Below, one piece after another: positions 1-12,299 of a stretch of 64,000 bases of DNA. Where the stretch lies: contig JAKZAN010000007.1 in the NCBI GenBank assembly GCA_023053545.1, positions 7,750,001 through 7,814,000 on the forward strand, given 5' to 3'. A program made the position numbers and the translations under genes. The DNA is from Lepidurus packardi (lineage: Eukaryota > Arthropoda > Branchiopoda > Notostraca > Triopsidae). The notes beneath the pieces are model-generated. The model saw only the letters and a program-made list of their open reading frames with translations, did not search any database and was not told the origin of the DNA. Position 1 is the stretch's first letter, and the number at the start of each line of letters is the position of its first letter.

Positions 1-150
1 TTAAGCGTGTGTCACGCCTGAGGTTTCAACTTTTAAAGTGCATTCACTGCTGATTCTTGATTCCCTATGCGTTTGGAATAAGAACCGTATCCAACCGCAA
101 TCATGATAACAGCTGCACCAGGAAAGTATTGGAAAGCTGTGGGTTTATTC
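1..150 (-). pseudogene. Methuselah-like receptor exon fragment (TM5 region)
   Basis: Read on the minus strand this stretch encodes a short piece around 'GAAVIMIA' that lines up with the TM5 exon of the nearby methuselah-like receptors. The closest match is the decayed exon at 42338-42500, which reads 'GPVAVIMIA'. The sequence just right of it (about 150-240) also resembles the 3' flank of the intact receptor gene, at about 41930-42010. No flanking exons are recognisable and the left edge of the window cuts the region, so I call it a relic. Confidence is limited by its shortness. Confidence 0.4.
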
Positions 151-239
151 GCCAGAATAAGATCCCCGTCTATTTCATTGCAGTAAAGATATAAACAATA
201 AAAATGTTTGCTATAAGAAATCACAATAATAAGAAAATA

Positions 240-714
240 CATCTAAAATATTAAACAGATCGAATACGCTTTCTTTTTCGGGAAATGCGTGTTTCATTGC
301 TGTGGGCTTTTTCGGGGATGGGTGCCATTTGGTTACTAAATGCAAACCATTGAGACTCTAGCGTTTTCCTTAATGTGGGCATTGTATCAAACGAATCAAA
401 GTAGAAACACTTGTAGTCAGTTAACTAGCTGTGTTAGGAGGTAAATCCGCTTAGTCGAAGCTGCATTTTGTACCGCCACATAAGGACGATTCACTTCTTT
501 TTATACCCAAACCCAACAAGAAAAAACCAGCAACACGGTCAACAAAGGTACAAAGAAACTATGAGGTCATGGCAAAACATAAGATTGTAACAGTCATTAG
601 CATGTGCAACAGTGCAGCTAGCTTTGCGATAGGGGCTGACTCGTGGTTGTGACAATTGGATTTCAAGGAACCCTGAGGTCGTGCGACATGTAATATTTGC
701 TCAGCCAGTGGCAC
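240..714. other. No gene recognised
   Basis: I see no coding exon, RNA gene or clear repeat here. It lies between a receptor relic and the start of the left arm of the inverted duplication. Confidence 0.5.
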
Positions 715-3700
715 ACACACCAAAACAATTACTCGTTAAATGATAAACTTGATTTTAAGAATTATGAAAATATAAACACAGCAAGACCAGTACTGTTGGT
801 AATTCCCCCGGACGATTTGGCAAATAAAAGAGTCAAGTAGAGAAATTCGAGATTCCATACCAGTAAACAAACTTCGTTACTTAAGCTTGAGAAGATGATT
901 GACTGGATTCTCTGACATGAGTCTGAACTGTTGTCGCACTCGCGCTGATTTGGCGTCTGCTTGAAATGGATCCGACGTTGGTGCTTGTATCTCTAGGGGC
1001 GTACTTGTCGCAGCTATAGCATGCCATACATTCTGGAGCAACGGAACGCCATGCGTTTAGAAGAGGAAGGCAGCGACGATATAGTAAGCGCACCACTCTC
1101 TTTTTGCAAACGAAGATAACAAAGATCAGCACAGCCTGCAAGACATTCAAGATGTCGGTAGGCATCCAGTAATAGTTTTCGCCGCCAACTGCCCACGATA
1201 TTACTTCCAAAACCCAGGTGACGCCCATCAAAACCGACACACTTAGTACCACACGAAACCTAATAGATATAAAATGTTCCAATTATTCTGGTCATCATTC
1301 TTGGAAGTCTTTTCTATCGGGATGTCACGTACCTTTGCTTTGCTCTACTGTTTCTGGTAGCCATGTTAGAATCTTCGTTAGCGTAGTATAAGTGAATCGC
1401 TGTTGATATGAAGAAGATCAAATTGCAGAATAATATTACTGCAATTGGCCCGTAGAAGTAGGCCAGAATCGCCCATTCCCCTTCTGTTTCTACAAATAAA
1501 TATCGATTATAATCTATGCATTTGATGCTCAAGCTAATCCATACCAGCAAACCAACATTTTTCCCTACCAAACTCGGGGGTGATAACCCAATCTGGAGGA
1601 TCCTTAATGTGATCAAGTATCTGTCCGATGGCTACAATGATAAATGGCACACCCCATGCAAAGACCGAATATATGATAAACCGTCGCATGTGACGTTCTT
1701 GCCCAGCTCGGCGAATTCGCATCCCACTGCAAAGTGCAATGTTAAATATACATTCATTTACGCTGACAGGAGTAAATTTAGGACTACAAATTACGAGATA
1801 CCTAAGCAACTTGATCCATACTAAAAAGAGCCAAGCTACAGACAACCAAGGCTTCACCTCCACCGTGTCAGTTACGTTAGAGGGAGTTGCTGAAAGATAA
1901 CGGCGTCAGCACTCACCCCGTTTGCTTTGCATTTGGGTTTGGAGTCGTGGGGGCGTCAGTAGTTTCAGTTGAAGAAGAGACTGAAACGATCTCTTTAAGA
2001 AGCTTCATAGGAATCATTTCTGGTGGACTTCCGCTAAGTATGTTATTCCAGAAATGCTGATCTTCCTCGGGCCCATATCTGTTTGCAGGGGCAGAGAAAG
2101 AAAGGGATGGACTCTAGACGTTCCTTTCTATTTTTTTCATTTCCTCAAAAAATCCGCGCATCTTGGGGTAAGATTTCATTCTTTATTTGCAAATTCAAAC
2201 GTGATGCTAAAGTATTGCTTATTTTCCCCAAAGCATTCTCGTTGTCCGCTCCGTTGGTTAGTTTTGTACGTGAAAGGAAAAGGTTACGAAATTTTGATAT
2301 TGTTCGAATTATTCACTACGGTATACGTTTAAGGTATACGTTTTGAGCGTTGCATAAACCGGACAGGAAAAGATTAGCGAAGTTCTGGTAAAGAATGTAG
2401 ATTCTTTTTTTTAACGGTTTTACACGGAACTTTAAGATGTTTTTGATTTTCTTTTCTAGTGGATGTTATAGGGAGCGCCGTTCAAGGGAAGTTTGGTTTG
2501 GATAAGGTGACATATATATTTGTTAGACGTTAACGTTGTTAGTTGATACCCCAAACCTCCAAATCCAACCGCAATTAGTTTATATTGTTTCCGTTTGGAA
2601 AGGTTATTAGTTTATGCGAATAGCGTTTTAGATTGAGGTAACTTGCTGACGTCATCCTTTTATAGCAAACTTGTAATAATTTCCCTTGCATTTCTAATGG
2701 GTAAGGCCAGTAAGTCAAGTTATTGAATAGATTAGCAAAGAAGTTGGAAACAAAAAAAAGATTGGTTCTAAACAAGTACTTACCTAAACGTCCAAAACAA
2801 GTCAAAACCCATAGTCCCCATCCACGTAAAGGCCGAGAGGAAGAAGAAGTGCATAATTACCGCTATAAAAATAAAAATAGAATTATGACTGTAACTTAAA
2901 TCTTACGTAAATCTAAAAAGAGACTTTTAATGAGAGCTCGCAAAAGTTACCGATAAACACGCAGTATGACTGCTCTCCTCCTGTTAGCTGCACAATTCCC
3001 AAACACATGTACGTTATAAGGAGACTGAAGACGTGGCACATGATAGTCATGCCGTGCAGATTTTGTAGTTCAGGTAAAATTGCATAGACGAAAAATGTAG
3101 CGAATAAAAATACGGATGAGAAGAGTATGAAATAGGGGTACACAGCTATTGCCATCTTCACGTCTTCCGAATCTTCCTTCACCAGTGGAAAGCAAATGAG
3201 GGCATTTATCTATAGTAAACAAAAAATAATTAGTCGTCAGAATCAGAAAATCGCTTTGCTTTTTGGCTGACAAAATTCGCAATGTGTGCTTACTTGTTTG
3301 AAAGAATTGTTTCCTCCAAAGTAATCTACACAGTAGTCTTCAATTTCGGCATCCTTTTTCTTGTAAACGGGCACGTATATATTCCCAGACTGGGTAATGT
3401 AAAAGTTATCATCTTTCGTGTTTGAAGGATTAAGCCAATTCATATGACCGATACAGTCAGGCTTATTGTTATGGATATAGTGCGTCGTGATGTTACTAGG
3501 CTCTATTGGGTTTCCATTTGCATCTTTAATCTCAAGTGCATCGAGTGGGTCTGACGTTGGGATATCACAAGCAGTGGACACTTCGTTCATCAGAAAACCT
3601 TCAGGGCAGCATCTGCGTATGCAGGTTTTGTTTTTGCAAGGGTTTTTGTAGCATACTTGAACCACGGTATGCTTTACATTATCTTGGGTGGTATCGTCCA

Positions 3701-5120
3701 TGCAAAATTTGCTTCGGTTGTGCAACGCGTCGAACTTACTTATATACAATTGGCCGTCGTCGTGTAGGGTAATTCTGCTTCTTTGGTCAGTAACGTCTTC
3801 AACGAAATAGTGAAACAATTCTTCGTCGGCAGAACATTTTGGAAATTCGTGAGAAATCTGCCAGTCTTCTTCGAAAACCTGAAGTATTTCGCGCTTGCTG
3901 CTAACTACGCCTGGTGGCGACCATGCATGGGCCGCTGGTTCACATGAGGGATTTGTAGAATTCACGGTTGGAGCAACGTAACTCAGACCCTGTTCACAGC
4001 ATTTGTTAATATGAATCTTGTGGTGTGAAGAGTGCGATTGCGTCCAACTCGGCTCCAGACAGGCCATCACGATTACTTTATGTTGAGTGTCAACTCGATC
4101 CAGGCAGAATTGGGTAAAGTTGAGTAGGACCGCTTTGTTCGTCAGAAATATTCCATCGTTTACTTCAGCATAATCTTGGAGTGGATCCCGAGGGTTCAGA
4201 AACTGTAATAAAGTTCCTTCTGGGCAAGTATTTCCTACAATCACTTTGTGATCTTCTTGGGGCAGAGGCCATGGTATAAGTTCTTCCACTCTGCCTTCCA
4301 CTCTTGCACTCTGGAATTCTTCACCGGATTTCACAGATTCACAACTACTACTTCGTATGTCCCATACTTGGTTCATTGGGCAACATTTTCGAATCTCTAA
4401 TGTTTCGCCATGATCCTCGGTATCAGAGTAGACTAAACCAAACTGCCATATAGTCAACGTAACCGACACTAATATAAACAACTCATTGGCCATGGTACCA
4501 GTAACGTACTGTTTAATCTAAACAATAAAAGGGAAATAATTTGATGAATTTTTAGTGACACTTGTAGATGGCGGCAAATGAGTAACGTTACAGTGACGGC
4601 TTGCAAGATTATTTTATCAAGTGGTTAAGTCAGAAAAGTGCTGCGTCAAACCGAGGGAAAGCCGATTCATTCTTTATGGTTCTATATCCCGTTAAACAAA
4701 TTTACTCTCTCTCTCTCTCCTTACTCTACGTCACGTATACAAGTGAAAAACGCAGACTTACTTGTTTAGCTAGGTAGATCCAAGCAAAACTCCAAACTTT
4801 TAATGGCAACTAAAACACGAATGAAACGTTCTGCTATACAATCTTAAGAGATACACTAAATTGTGTATCTTCAGGGACACTAAAGGGTATTCGTCTTGGT
4901 TTAAGGATAAGCATAACTACACTAGTAGTTCAGTTAGCCCGTTCTTGTCTTTACGTGATGGGGCCGAGAGCTATGCATATGTATACGTATTCTGAAACTA
5001 TTCCCAAAACCCCCTACGGAGGAAGAAACCAGAATGACGACTTTAAAGTCACTTGGACTTCCCGATGCTACCTGTAGTGCGGTGCGTCATCATAAAACCC
5101 CCCGCTCGTCCGAGGTCACA
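715..5120. repeat. Left arm of large inverted duplication
   Basis: The minus strand of this interval matches the plus strand of about 31410-36420 across the whole receptor gene, its introns, about 160 nt of 3' flank and about 600 nt of 5' flank. Examples are the poorly spliced-looking but conserved intron between the TM3 and TM4 exons, and the upstream block near 4950 matching that near 31755. Indels interrupt the match: about 350 bp near 31890-32240 has no partner here. The arms are inverted, with about 26 kb between them. Confidence 0.85.
881..4493 (-). CDS. Methuselah-like GPCR, copy 1
   Basis: Secretin-type (class B) receptor of the methuselah family, predicted at the plasma membrane; ligand unknown. 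Seven coding exons on the minus strand: 4493-3294, 3209-2951, 2862-2784, 2078-1917, 1726-1545, 1489-1333, 1259-881, giving 805 aa. Residues 1-22 form a signal peptide. A cysteine-rich ectodomain of about 380 residues follows, with repeated CC motifs (RKCCP, NKCCE, RRCCPEGF) and N-glycosylation sites. Seven membrane segments follow from about residue 410. The fourth exon adds a Ser/Thr-rich loop of about 55 residues between TM3 and TM4 that the receptor at 39.6 kb lacks. Compared with copy 2 it has 5 extra ectodomain codons and lacks about 15 codons near the C-terminus. By eye the proteins are roughly 93-95% identical. All introns are GT-AG and there are no stops, so it looks functional. Confidence 0.88.
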
Positions 5121-5711
5121 CTGTATTTTTCCAATTTTCTTGTTATCTTAGACAACGTTTCTTGTTTTAGTCACTTTACTTGCTAGTTGAGTCTATGTAT
5201 GTACAATAGGTGTATTATTATTAAGAGTACAGTATTATTATTATAATTAGAATCAGCCGCATTATATAATCAAATTTTAAAGGGTCGATTCAAAATGGTA
5301 CAATTCATAGCATTTTAATCGGTTATTAGGATCAATTTTAAAATATCTTCACATGAGTTGTAGTGTAAATAAAACAACTACCAATGGATACCCTAGAGTC
5401 CGCTCATCCAGGTATTTTTTCTTGGCCTTTACTGGCCAGCGGATTTAAACTTTTCTTTCATTCCCTTCTTTCGTGTCGAAACCAAACCGAACTCATAAAG
5501 TATGTTCAGACTAAGTCAAAATGGTTCGTAGTTTTACACTGAAATGCGTGAAAGTGAAGAAATGCGAGAAAATTTTGGATTAATCTGAACACGATTTAGG
5601 AGCTCAACAACATTGAAGATTTAGGAGTTCTTTAACATACATATCAATGTTAATTCATTAACATTGAAGATTTAGGAATTCAATAACATAACAAGGATAC
5701 AACATTGAAAC
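5121..5711. repeat. Dispersed repeat and small tandem motif
   Basis: About 5435-5590 is a direct-orientation match to about 42020-42180, in the 3' flank of the third receptor. Next to it, at 5594-5690, a motif resembling 'acattgaagatttagga' recurs three times. No gene is visible. Confidence 0.55.
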
Positions 5712-7594
5712 TTAATTAGGATAATCGTCTAAATCATAATTACGTCCGTAGAGGCCTAAAGCGAGTAAACCTTCGACTGGCCCAGTTTGCAACGCAAACT
5801 GGAAGCTGTCAGATAGATTTTTACGGGAGAAAGTCAAAGATTCTTTGGGGTATAATTGAAGTTCCTCACTTGTAGCTGTTGGGTAAACATACATAGTGGA
5901 ATAGTTGCCAGAAAGATTTATCGAGTCAAAGTCTAGCGTTTTAAAATCGTGACTGTCAACTTTAGCGCAAGTAGTAATATTTTCGCTAGCACAAGCGACT
6001 AAACCACAGGTTTCAACCTGAAAATGGTAGTAGCCGCCAGCGAGCTGGCGAATACCTTTGTACGCAATTAGTTGATAAACAGCAGCTTCGTAACCCTGGT
6101 TTTCTCCCAACGAATATTGCAAATGGCAGCAATGATAGCCATAACAAAGGCTAGCGGCCCCTTCACTACTCAACGTCAAAATTTTGGACTGGTATATCGT
6201 CAAATCTTCAAAAATCAGAGCGTGATTACTGCCTTGGTAAGCAACCTCGGAAGACAACTTCTCGATGTCAATATCAACTGTTATCGAAGACCCTTCGGCT
6301 CGGCTGGCTAAGGGTCGGTATTCTTCAACCGAACTTGATCCGTTGCTTGCAATTTCGGCAATTAGCAGCCGTGTCTCTGAGTCGGGAATAAAAGTGTACA
6401 CGATAGGACCTTCGGGTGTGTACATACCGCTTCCTAATTGTCCCCCAACAGGTTGATGATAACCTGACGCGAGCAAGTATGTTCCCAATGACCGAGCCCA
6501 TCCTTCTTGGATCTGTACAGCTATTAATCGATACGTAAATTAAGTACCACTTGAATTAATTATCTATAAACGACAAGTGTTTACCAGTCAAGAATGGAAG
6601 CTCGTCAACCCATGCGGTTGGAAAGAGGAAATGTCGAATCCCTTCGTTGTACAAGTGCAATCCCGGTTCATGATAAACAAGGTCGAAACATGTAAGCACA
6701 CCGAATTTCACACCAAAGTCAGTCTCAAACGTGATGAAATCAGGATTAAAGGGGTTGTTGAACTGCGGTTCGAGAAACAAGTGCGCTTTCCGGTACCTTT
6801 AGAAAGTTTATACCGGTAAAGTCAGCAGTGGGCGAGAATTACTTCTTACTTGGCTATAATATTCCCAGTACGGTCAAAGACTAGATCAGTATTGTAGTGG
6901 AATTCGTCTGTCTCGGTACAGTTAATTTCATCCGAGCATTTCGTGATAATTCCCAAATTGATGACCACGTAAATACCTGCTTCTTGTGCCGCGCAACTTA
7001 TTTCACGCATAACCTACACAGATGAGTTAATCTGACATGTGCATAACAGGATCGATTGCATGTAATTTTACGTGATAATCGGACTCATTTGTTCGCTTGG
7101 CGTCTTCGCAAAGATGTGTCGAATCGAGCAATCTCTGTAGGTACGGCCGTGCTTTGTCATACGAAGTCGGCATGGCTAAAGTGGTAATACCATATTCCGG
7201 AAATACAATAATATCAGTTCCCTTTAATAAACAAAGAATGTTTTAATAGAACATAATTCCTTTATAACTATAATAGACAATTTTTTAGTATGTATAATAC
7301 ATACTTGTTCAGCAGCTGCGAAGATAATATCTTTGTAGGCAGCTACATTTTTCTCTATAAGTTTAATAGGCGGCACCGACGCATTGTAATAAGGGACGTA
7401 CTCTACAACTGCAGCTTTGTAAACGAAATTCTAGGAAGATAATTTCTTTTTCGCCCATATGCTACGTTTGAAGCTGCATATTAACTTACCTGATCGTGTA
7501 GCTCATTTGAATAAATTCCATGAAACAAAAAGCCACAAATTAGAAATAAAGAAAGCCAAAAATAGCTTCCGCGAAACGTGGCGTGTTGCTCCAT
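5712..7594 (-). CDS. Vanin/biotinidase-like amidase (pantetheinase family)
   Basis: Nitrilase-superfamily amidohydrolase of the vanin/biotinidase branch, expected to hydrolyse pantetheine or biotin amides outside the cell or at its surface. Six exons: 7594-7490, 7430-7305, 7221-7072, 7013-6850, 6796-6585, 6520-5712, giving 521 aa, close to vertebrate vanins. An N-terminal signal peptide covers about residues 1-29. The catalytic triad is visible: Glu in 'IIVFPEYG' (about E86), Lys in 'KYRKAHLF' (about K185) and Cys in 'GVLTCFDLV' (about C218). 'FPTAW' follows, and exon 6 carries the long C-terminal base domain. It lies inside the inverted-duplication spacer, 346 bp from the 3' end of eIF2B epsilon, with no sign of decay. 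Substrate preference cannot be read from the sequence. Confidence 0.9.
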
Positions 7595-7940
7595 GCTCAC
7601 TGCCAAAGATCAACTAAAATTTCACAATTCTGAAGGAGTAAAATCGAGAAGAAACCGGTTCTAGCATTCAATAGAGCTGGCGTATCTCTCTATAAATCAG
7701 TAACCCTATAGATAAGTGAAGACTTGAAGATAACGTAAATCATTCAAAGATTCGTAGCAGTGAGAATATGAATTTTTAACTAGGTTTGTTATACTCAAAT
7801 TACACTAGATATATATAATTTTTCCAAAACAGACTTAACCTCTGCACCTTTTATTTGTATTAAAGCAAAATCACTTGCGTCTTTCACCTCTTTTCTTACA
7901 GAACGAACACGTGAATTATGGTAGAAACTAAGGTGAATCA
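7595..7940. other. Intergenic, no gene recognised
   Basis: The interval between the vanin-like start codon and the eIF2B epsilon stop codon (both genes on the minus strand). It should hold the vanin promoter and the eIF2B epsilon 3' UTR. I see no specific motif. Confidence 0.5.
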
Positions 7941-10545
7941 TCAGTCAGATTCTTCTTCGGCTTCCTGAAGCCACTGTATGAACGGTTGCACCTAATGAAG
8001 ATCAAAACCACGTTACCAGTCGTCAATTACTCGAAGAGGACGTAAATTTACCTGTTTTCGCACCGGTAAGTTCACAGGATCTTCTGGAGGGCTGTTGAAC
8101 CACTCTACGAGGGCTTCTTCACTCACAATGTCCTTTTCGTACAATATATGCAAAACCTTCGCTAAAAATCCAGCGAAATTTTTGTTGGAGCCCGCGCAAT
8201 CCTACGAAAAACCCATATGGGACGCATGAATGATATGGGATTCTAACATAAACAAAGATAATCCCACAAGCATGTACCTCCAAAGCTCTTAAGCAGTCCA
8301 ATTGGGATTCCCGGCTTTTAATATAGTTCCGTAGAAGCGGTAAAAAGTTAACCAAAACTGGTTTTAAGGTGTTGAACAATGCCGAGCTCTCAAGCCCTTT
8401 GCCTTCGCACCCTAACTCCAGAATGGCTTTCGTGACGTACATGTTCACTTCTTTCATGGTCACATTGTATGCATATTTGGACGAATTAATTTCCAAAACC
8501 AAGTTCTCGCACTTGACCTTCTCATCGTAACCTCTCTGAAGGCTGTCCAAGACTTCATGGTAAAAAACTAGAGCAGGTATGAAAAACGAGGGTTAGAATC
8601 CGGATGGGTATAAAGGCTTTTTAAGGGCATTACTTCCTTCATCATCTGGGATAGACGCAGCATCGTCCATGTCGCTTTCGCTCCCAGATCCCAATTTGCT
8701 GTCTTCGTCCTCATCGTCTGTCTCCTCCAAAGCTTCTTTTCCCCAGGTTTCATGCACAACCGATTCGTTGTCCGAGTCATCATCGTCACGGTGCGCTTCA
8801 TACAAAATTGCACTGCTACCCGCTGTAATAGGCGGACGTTCCGTCGCATTTCCATTCTGAGACGCAACCACCAGCCTTGTAAATTCAGGAATGCGACTTC
8901 CAGACGCAATTTTGACATCCAAGCCCAAAACACAGCCTCGGCTTATGGTTGAGGAGTGGTGAATTACACCCCGACTACCTATCAAGGCATTTTCGACCAC
9001 GCAATCACCCTAAAACATGCGAAAAAATAAACACTGGAAATTCGTGTAAATTAATTAAGACAAACCTCAATGGTGACATTATCCCAGATGTAAGAATTTT
9101 GAATTCTCACGTTTCCGCCAATTGTACAATTTTTTCCAATAACAGAGCATGTAATGAAGGTGTTCTCTCCGATGGAAGTTCCTCCGCCTACTACCACATT
9201 CTTTTCCAGTACGCTCTTACTATAGTGAAAGATAAATAAGTTATATAAAACAAGGTATGGAGAGAAACAAGCAAAACTTACCTAGCTAAAGTAACGGTTG
9301 GTTGCTTATAGACATTGTGTCGGGAGTACTTGTACCTGGAGTTGGCATTGCATAACAACAAATCGGGGACGAAGGGAGAAGTTCGCCTTGAAATTACGTC
9401 GCGGCTATCGAAAAGATTGCATACATTATATATTGTTCTAAATCGAGTATTTACTATTCAATAGTTTACCTGATAGCGTCGTACATATGGATGTCCGAAA
9501 CTCGGGCGGCATACTCGCTAGACAGTTCGTGGTAATAAATCGTATTTCCCATAACTTCTTCATTGATCAAGATGCCTTTCACAAAGTCTGAGTGAGTTTG
9601 GTAGTCGAAATTGTCAGAAAACAAAGGTAGAACGACGGGCGAGCACATGCACACATGAGTAAACGCCAGATCCATTCTCATCTCTACTTTTGAATTTTCT
9701 TGGAAAATCTCCTATATTTCAAAGTGAGGAGGAAGTTATGAAGTCGTGCTTGATATCGAGTTGTAAATAAACTAACCAAAGGGAAGGTAGACTTCTTACA
9801 GCCAACTAAATTTTGGCTATGCAAAATACGCCCGGTTTGGCGATTTACTGCCAAAACACATTCATCCTCTGGAGTGCGTGTAAAGTGTCCAGGTGCGGCA
9901 GGTCGATAAATGTTGGTCATGGCCAAACCTTTGTCGGTTTTCCTCCGCTCCCTTTGGATAACTGTAAGTATCTTGACTGAAGCAAACTAGCAAATACTTG
10001 TGTTTTTCCAGGATAGGAATTAGCTGAACATTCGAAACTACGTCCGCAGATAGCAAAATAAAGTCTCCGCGAATTAAGGACTTTCCATCTATATCTCTTA
10101 AAGCGTCTCCCATAGAACGGCAGTCTTCGGATGAGATAACATGTAAAAGCATGGATGGATTGCCTCTTGACCACTTGGACTGACTTTAAGAGCGACTTAG
10201 CTCAACAAACGCTTGCCTAATTCATTAAATTACCTGAGATGACTCCTAATTTGGTTTGCATGTGCAACACAGTATACGAACACCTCCTGGACTCCTGCCA
10301 TTGCCAAGAATTCCAACGTGTAATCGATCAAGGGTTGGTTTACCAAGGGTAGGAGTGCCTTATGGAAAATTCGCATTACATAAGAGTACGTACACCTCAA
10401 TAGAAAAGCTTACCCTTGGCAAAGATTGAGTAATTGGCGCGAAACGGACATTAAAGCTATCCGCAATTACAACGGCTTGTATCACATCTTCTTGTTTAAC
10501 CGAGTCTCCTTGTGCCAGCTTTTTGGGTTTCGTCTTAGCAGACAT
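7941..10545 (-). CDS. eIF2Bepsilon: Translation initiation factor eIF2B subunit epsilon
   Basis: Catalytic subunit of the eIF2B guanine-nucleotide exchange complex, which reloads eIF2 with GTP in the cytosol and is the target of the integrated stress response. Eleven exons: 10545-10414, 10358-10234, 10183-9998, 9951-9777, 9711-9470, 9404-9282, 9219-9066, 9009-8634, 8567-8278, 8201-8052, 7991-7941, giving 667 aa. The N-terminus is a nucleotidyl-transferase-like domain ('[15 protein letters not shown]', '[14 protein letters not shown]', '[15 protein letters not shown]'). Left-handed beta-helix hexapeptides follow in exons 7-8, then an acidic linker, then the HEAT-like W2 exchange domain ('[17 protein letters not shown]') ending in the typical acidic-aromatic tail '[12 protein letters not shown]'. 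Intron 3 is only 46 nt, and its placement was decided by restoring the conserved 'ERRKTDKG' reading. Divergent from centrin. Confidence 0.95.
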
Positions 10546-10832
10546 TTACGAGTCTGGTTTGCCTACAATTTCGAACTTATGGAAAATTACACACGACTAA
10601 TAATACCATGCGTCTAGACAGGAGTTTTCTTGAGGTGTTATACGCTATTATTATGCACAAATTTACCAGCCAAGAATCTGATGAAACGGATGACAACAAA
10701 TGCGCACACAAACATTCGTCTACGGTGCACGTGTGTTTTTACTTGACAAGTTGGGTTTCATCGCTGTCAGATGGCGATAGCTGTCGTGTTGCTACAACTA
10801 AAAATTTCGCAAATTTTAGGTGAAAACAGGCG
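10546..10832. promoter_or_regulatory. Shared divergent promoter, eIF2B epsilon / centrin
   Basis: The two start codons are 287 bp apart and point away from each other, so the interval must hold both core promoters and both 5' UTRs. I see no TATA box in a convincing position. Inferred from layout only. Confidence 0.5.
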
Positions 10833-11438
10833 ATGATTATGACTGCTAATAGTCGAAGAAGATCGGGTAGTAAGATTGATCTAAGTGACCAACAGAAGGC
10901 GGACATCAAAGAAGCTTTCGACGTCTTTGATGCCGACCAATGTGGCAGCATTTCAACAAAAGATTTAAAAGTAATTAATACAAAATCAAAAAGAGTAATG
11001 AAGTTTAATCTCGTAAATGTGGTTTAGATGGCTATGCGGGCTTTAGGGTTTGAACCGCGTAAAGAAGAAATAAAGAAACTCGTATTGGATTTTGACAAGC
11101 AAGGAATCGGTAAATTCATATATAGTTCCTTAATTCTTAACTTATAAAATTACACTTTTGCAGGTGCGATAAGCTATGAGCAGTTTTTGCTTTTAATGAC
11201 GGAGAAAATTGCGGATAAAGACGCCAAAGATGAAATTCTGAAAGCCTTTAAATTATTCGACGATGATTATACGGGGAAAATTTCGTACAAGAATCTACGG
11301 CGCGTTGCACAAGAGCTGGGCGAAAACCTAACTGATGATGAGCTGAAAGAAATGATTGGCGAGGCCGATATGGATGGCGATGGAGAGATTAATGAAGATG
11401 AATTTCTACGTATTATGAAAAAGACTTGCTTGTATTGA
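10833..11438 (+). CDS. Centrin (caltractin), EF-hand protein
   Basis: Calcium-binding protein of centrioles and basal bodies, also found in nuclear excision-repair and mRNA-export complexes in other animals. Three exons: 10833-10970, 11028-11109, 11164-11438, giving 164 aa, the usual centrin length. There is a short basic N-terminal tail, then '[17 protein letters not shown]' opening EF1. Four EF-hand loops are present: '[12 protein letters not shown]', 'DKQGIGAISYEQ', '[12 protein letters not shown]' and '[12 protein letters not shown]'. Only the fourth is fully canonical, and the second lacks acidic ligands at positions 3 and 5. 'KAFKLFDDD' and '[15 protein letters not shown]' are centrin signatures. 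It ends KTCLY rather than with the more common KTSLY. The next gene downstream, the bZIP factor, converges on it. Confidence 0.93.
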
Positions 11439-12299
11439 AGACCATCGCAGTAACTATGAACAAGTTAAGCTATATCTAGTCTGCCTCAGGCGCACATTCC
11501 TTGATCTGTCAGGTCCCATTTGAATACTTTATTGTACGTTAACTGTACGACACTTCCGGTTGTCAATTACAAGGCCAAGTGCCAACTATACCGTGTTTGT
11601 GTATTGAGCTTCCGTCTTATTTGGAGACGTTATTTAAACTGCATCCCTTCAACAACCTTTCAACACAAAGCCTTTGCTTCTTAGCAAACGAACTCGCGGC
11701 TCACTTTGACCACTACAAAAGAAGTGCATTAGGTGTCAGGTACGACCATAACCTCCTTTTAAACTGATTTTACATTCAAAATCTCATGTCTACACCTACC
11801 AAGGGATACAAGGGGCCCTATACAACGGGACGGTAATCACTAAAATATACTTTTGATTGCATTCATTGACATAATTTCTCTTCAAAATACTCAGGAAGTC
11901 ATCAGTTGTGATTATACGCAAAAACACTAAAAATAGTTGCCCTTTGCGTAAAGTAGTACCAGAAATATAACCGATCAACCTACACCAATATATACCCCAG
12001 CTAAGACGCCAAGACGGTAAACATGTACAAAGTTAAAACACCCAAATCCCTAGGTTACTAGCGTGATCGATGTTTCGGTTGTTTTTGCGTTTTACAGTAA
12101 AACAAAGACAGAAAAAAGCACACCAGTATAGTGAATTAATCTTAACAGATATGCAACTCTCATGGATTAGGGTATATAATTAAAAACTTTCAAGGGATTA
12201 GAATTGTACTTCTTCAGTTCCACGTCGTCAGGGGACTTACAACTGCCAAACTGCAGCTTAATCTTGATTCATGGATTGTGATCGTTTTGCAATGTCCGT
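11439..12299. other. Convergent 3' flanks, no gene recognised
   Basis: Lies between the centrin stop codon and the stop codon of the bZIP gene on the other strand, so it should hold both 3' UTRs. No conserved coding or RNA structure seen. Confidence 0.5.

Noticed and set aside
1534..1863. Open minus-strand frame extending receptor exon 5 upstream through the intron
   Set aside because: In copy 2 the same intron has a stop, and in both copies a conserved acceptor (TTTGCAG) marks the exon start. The openness in copy 1 is chance.
3536..3772. Plus-strand open frame rich in Cys
   Set aside because: Antisense to the cysteine-rich ectodomain exon of receptor copy 1.
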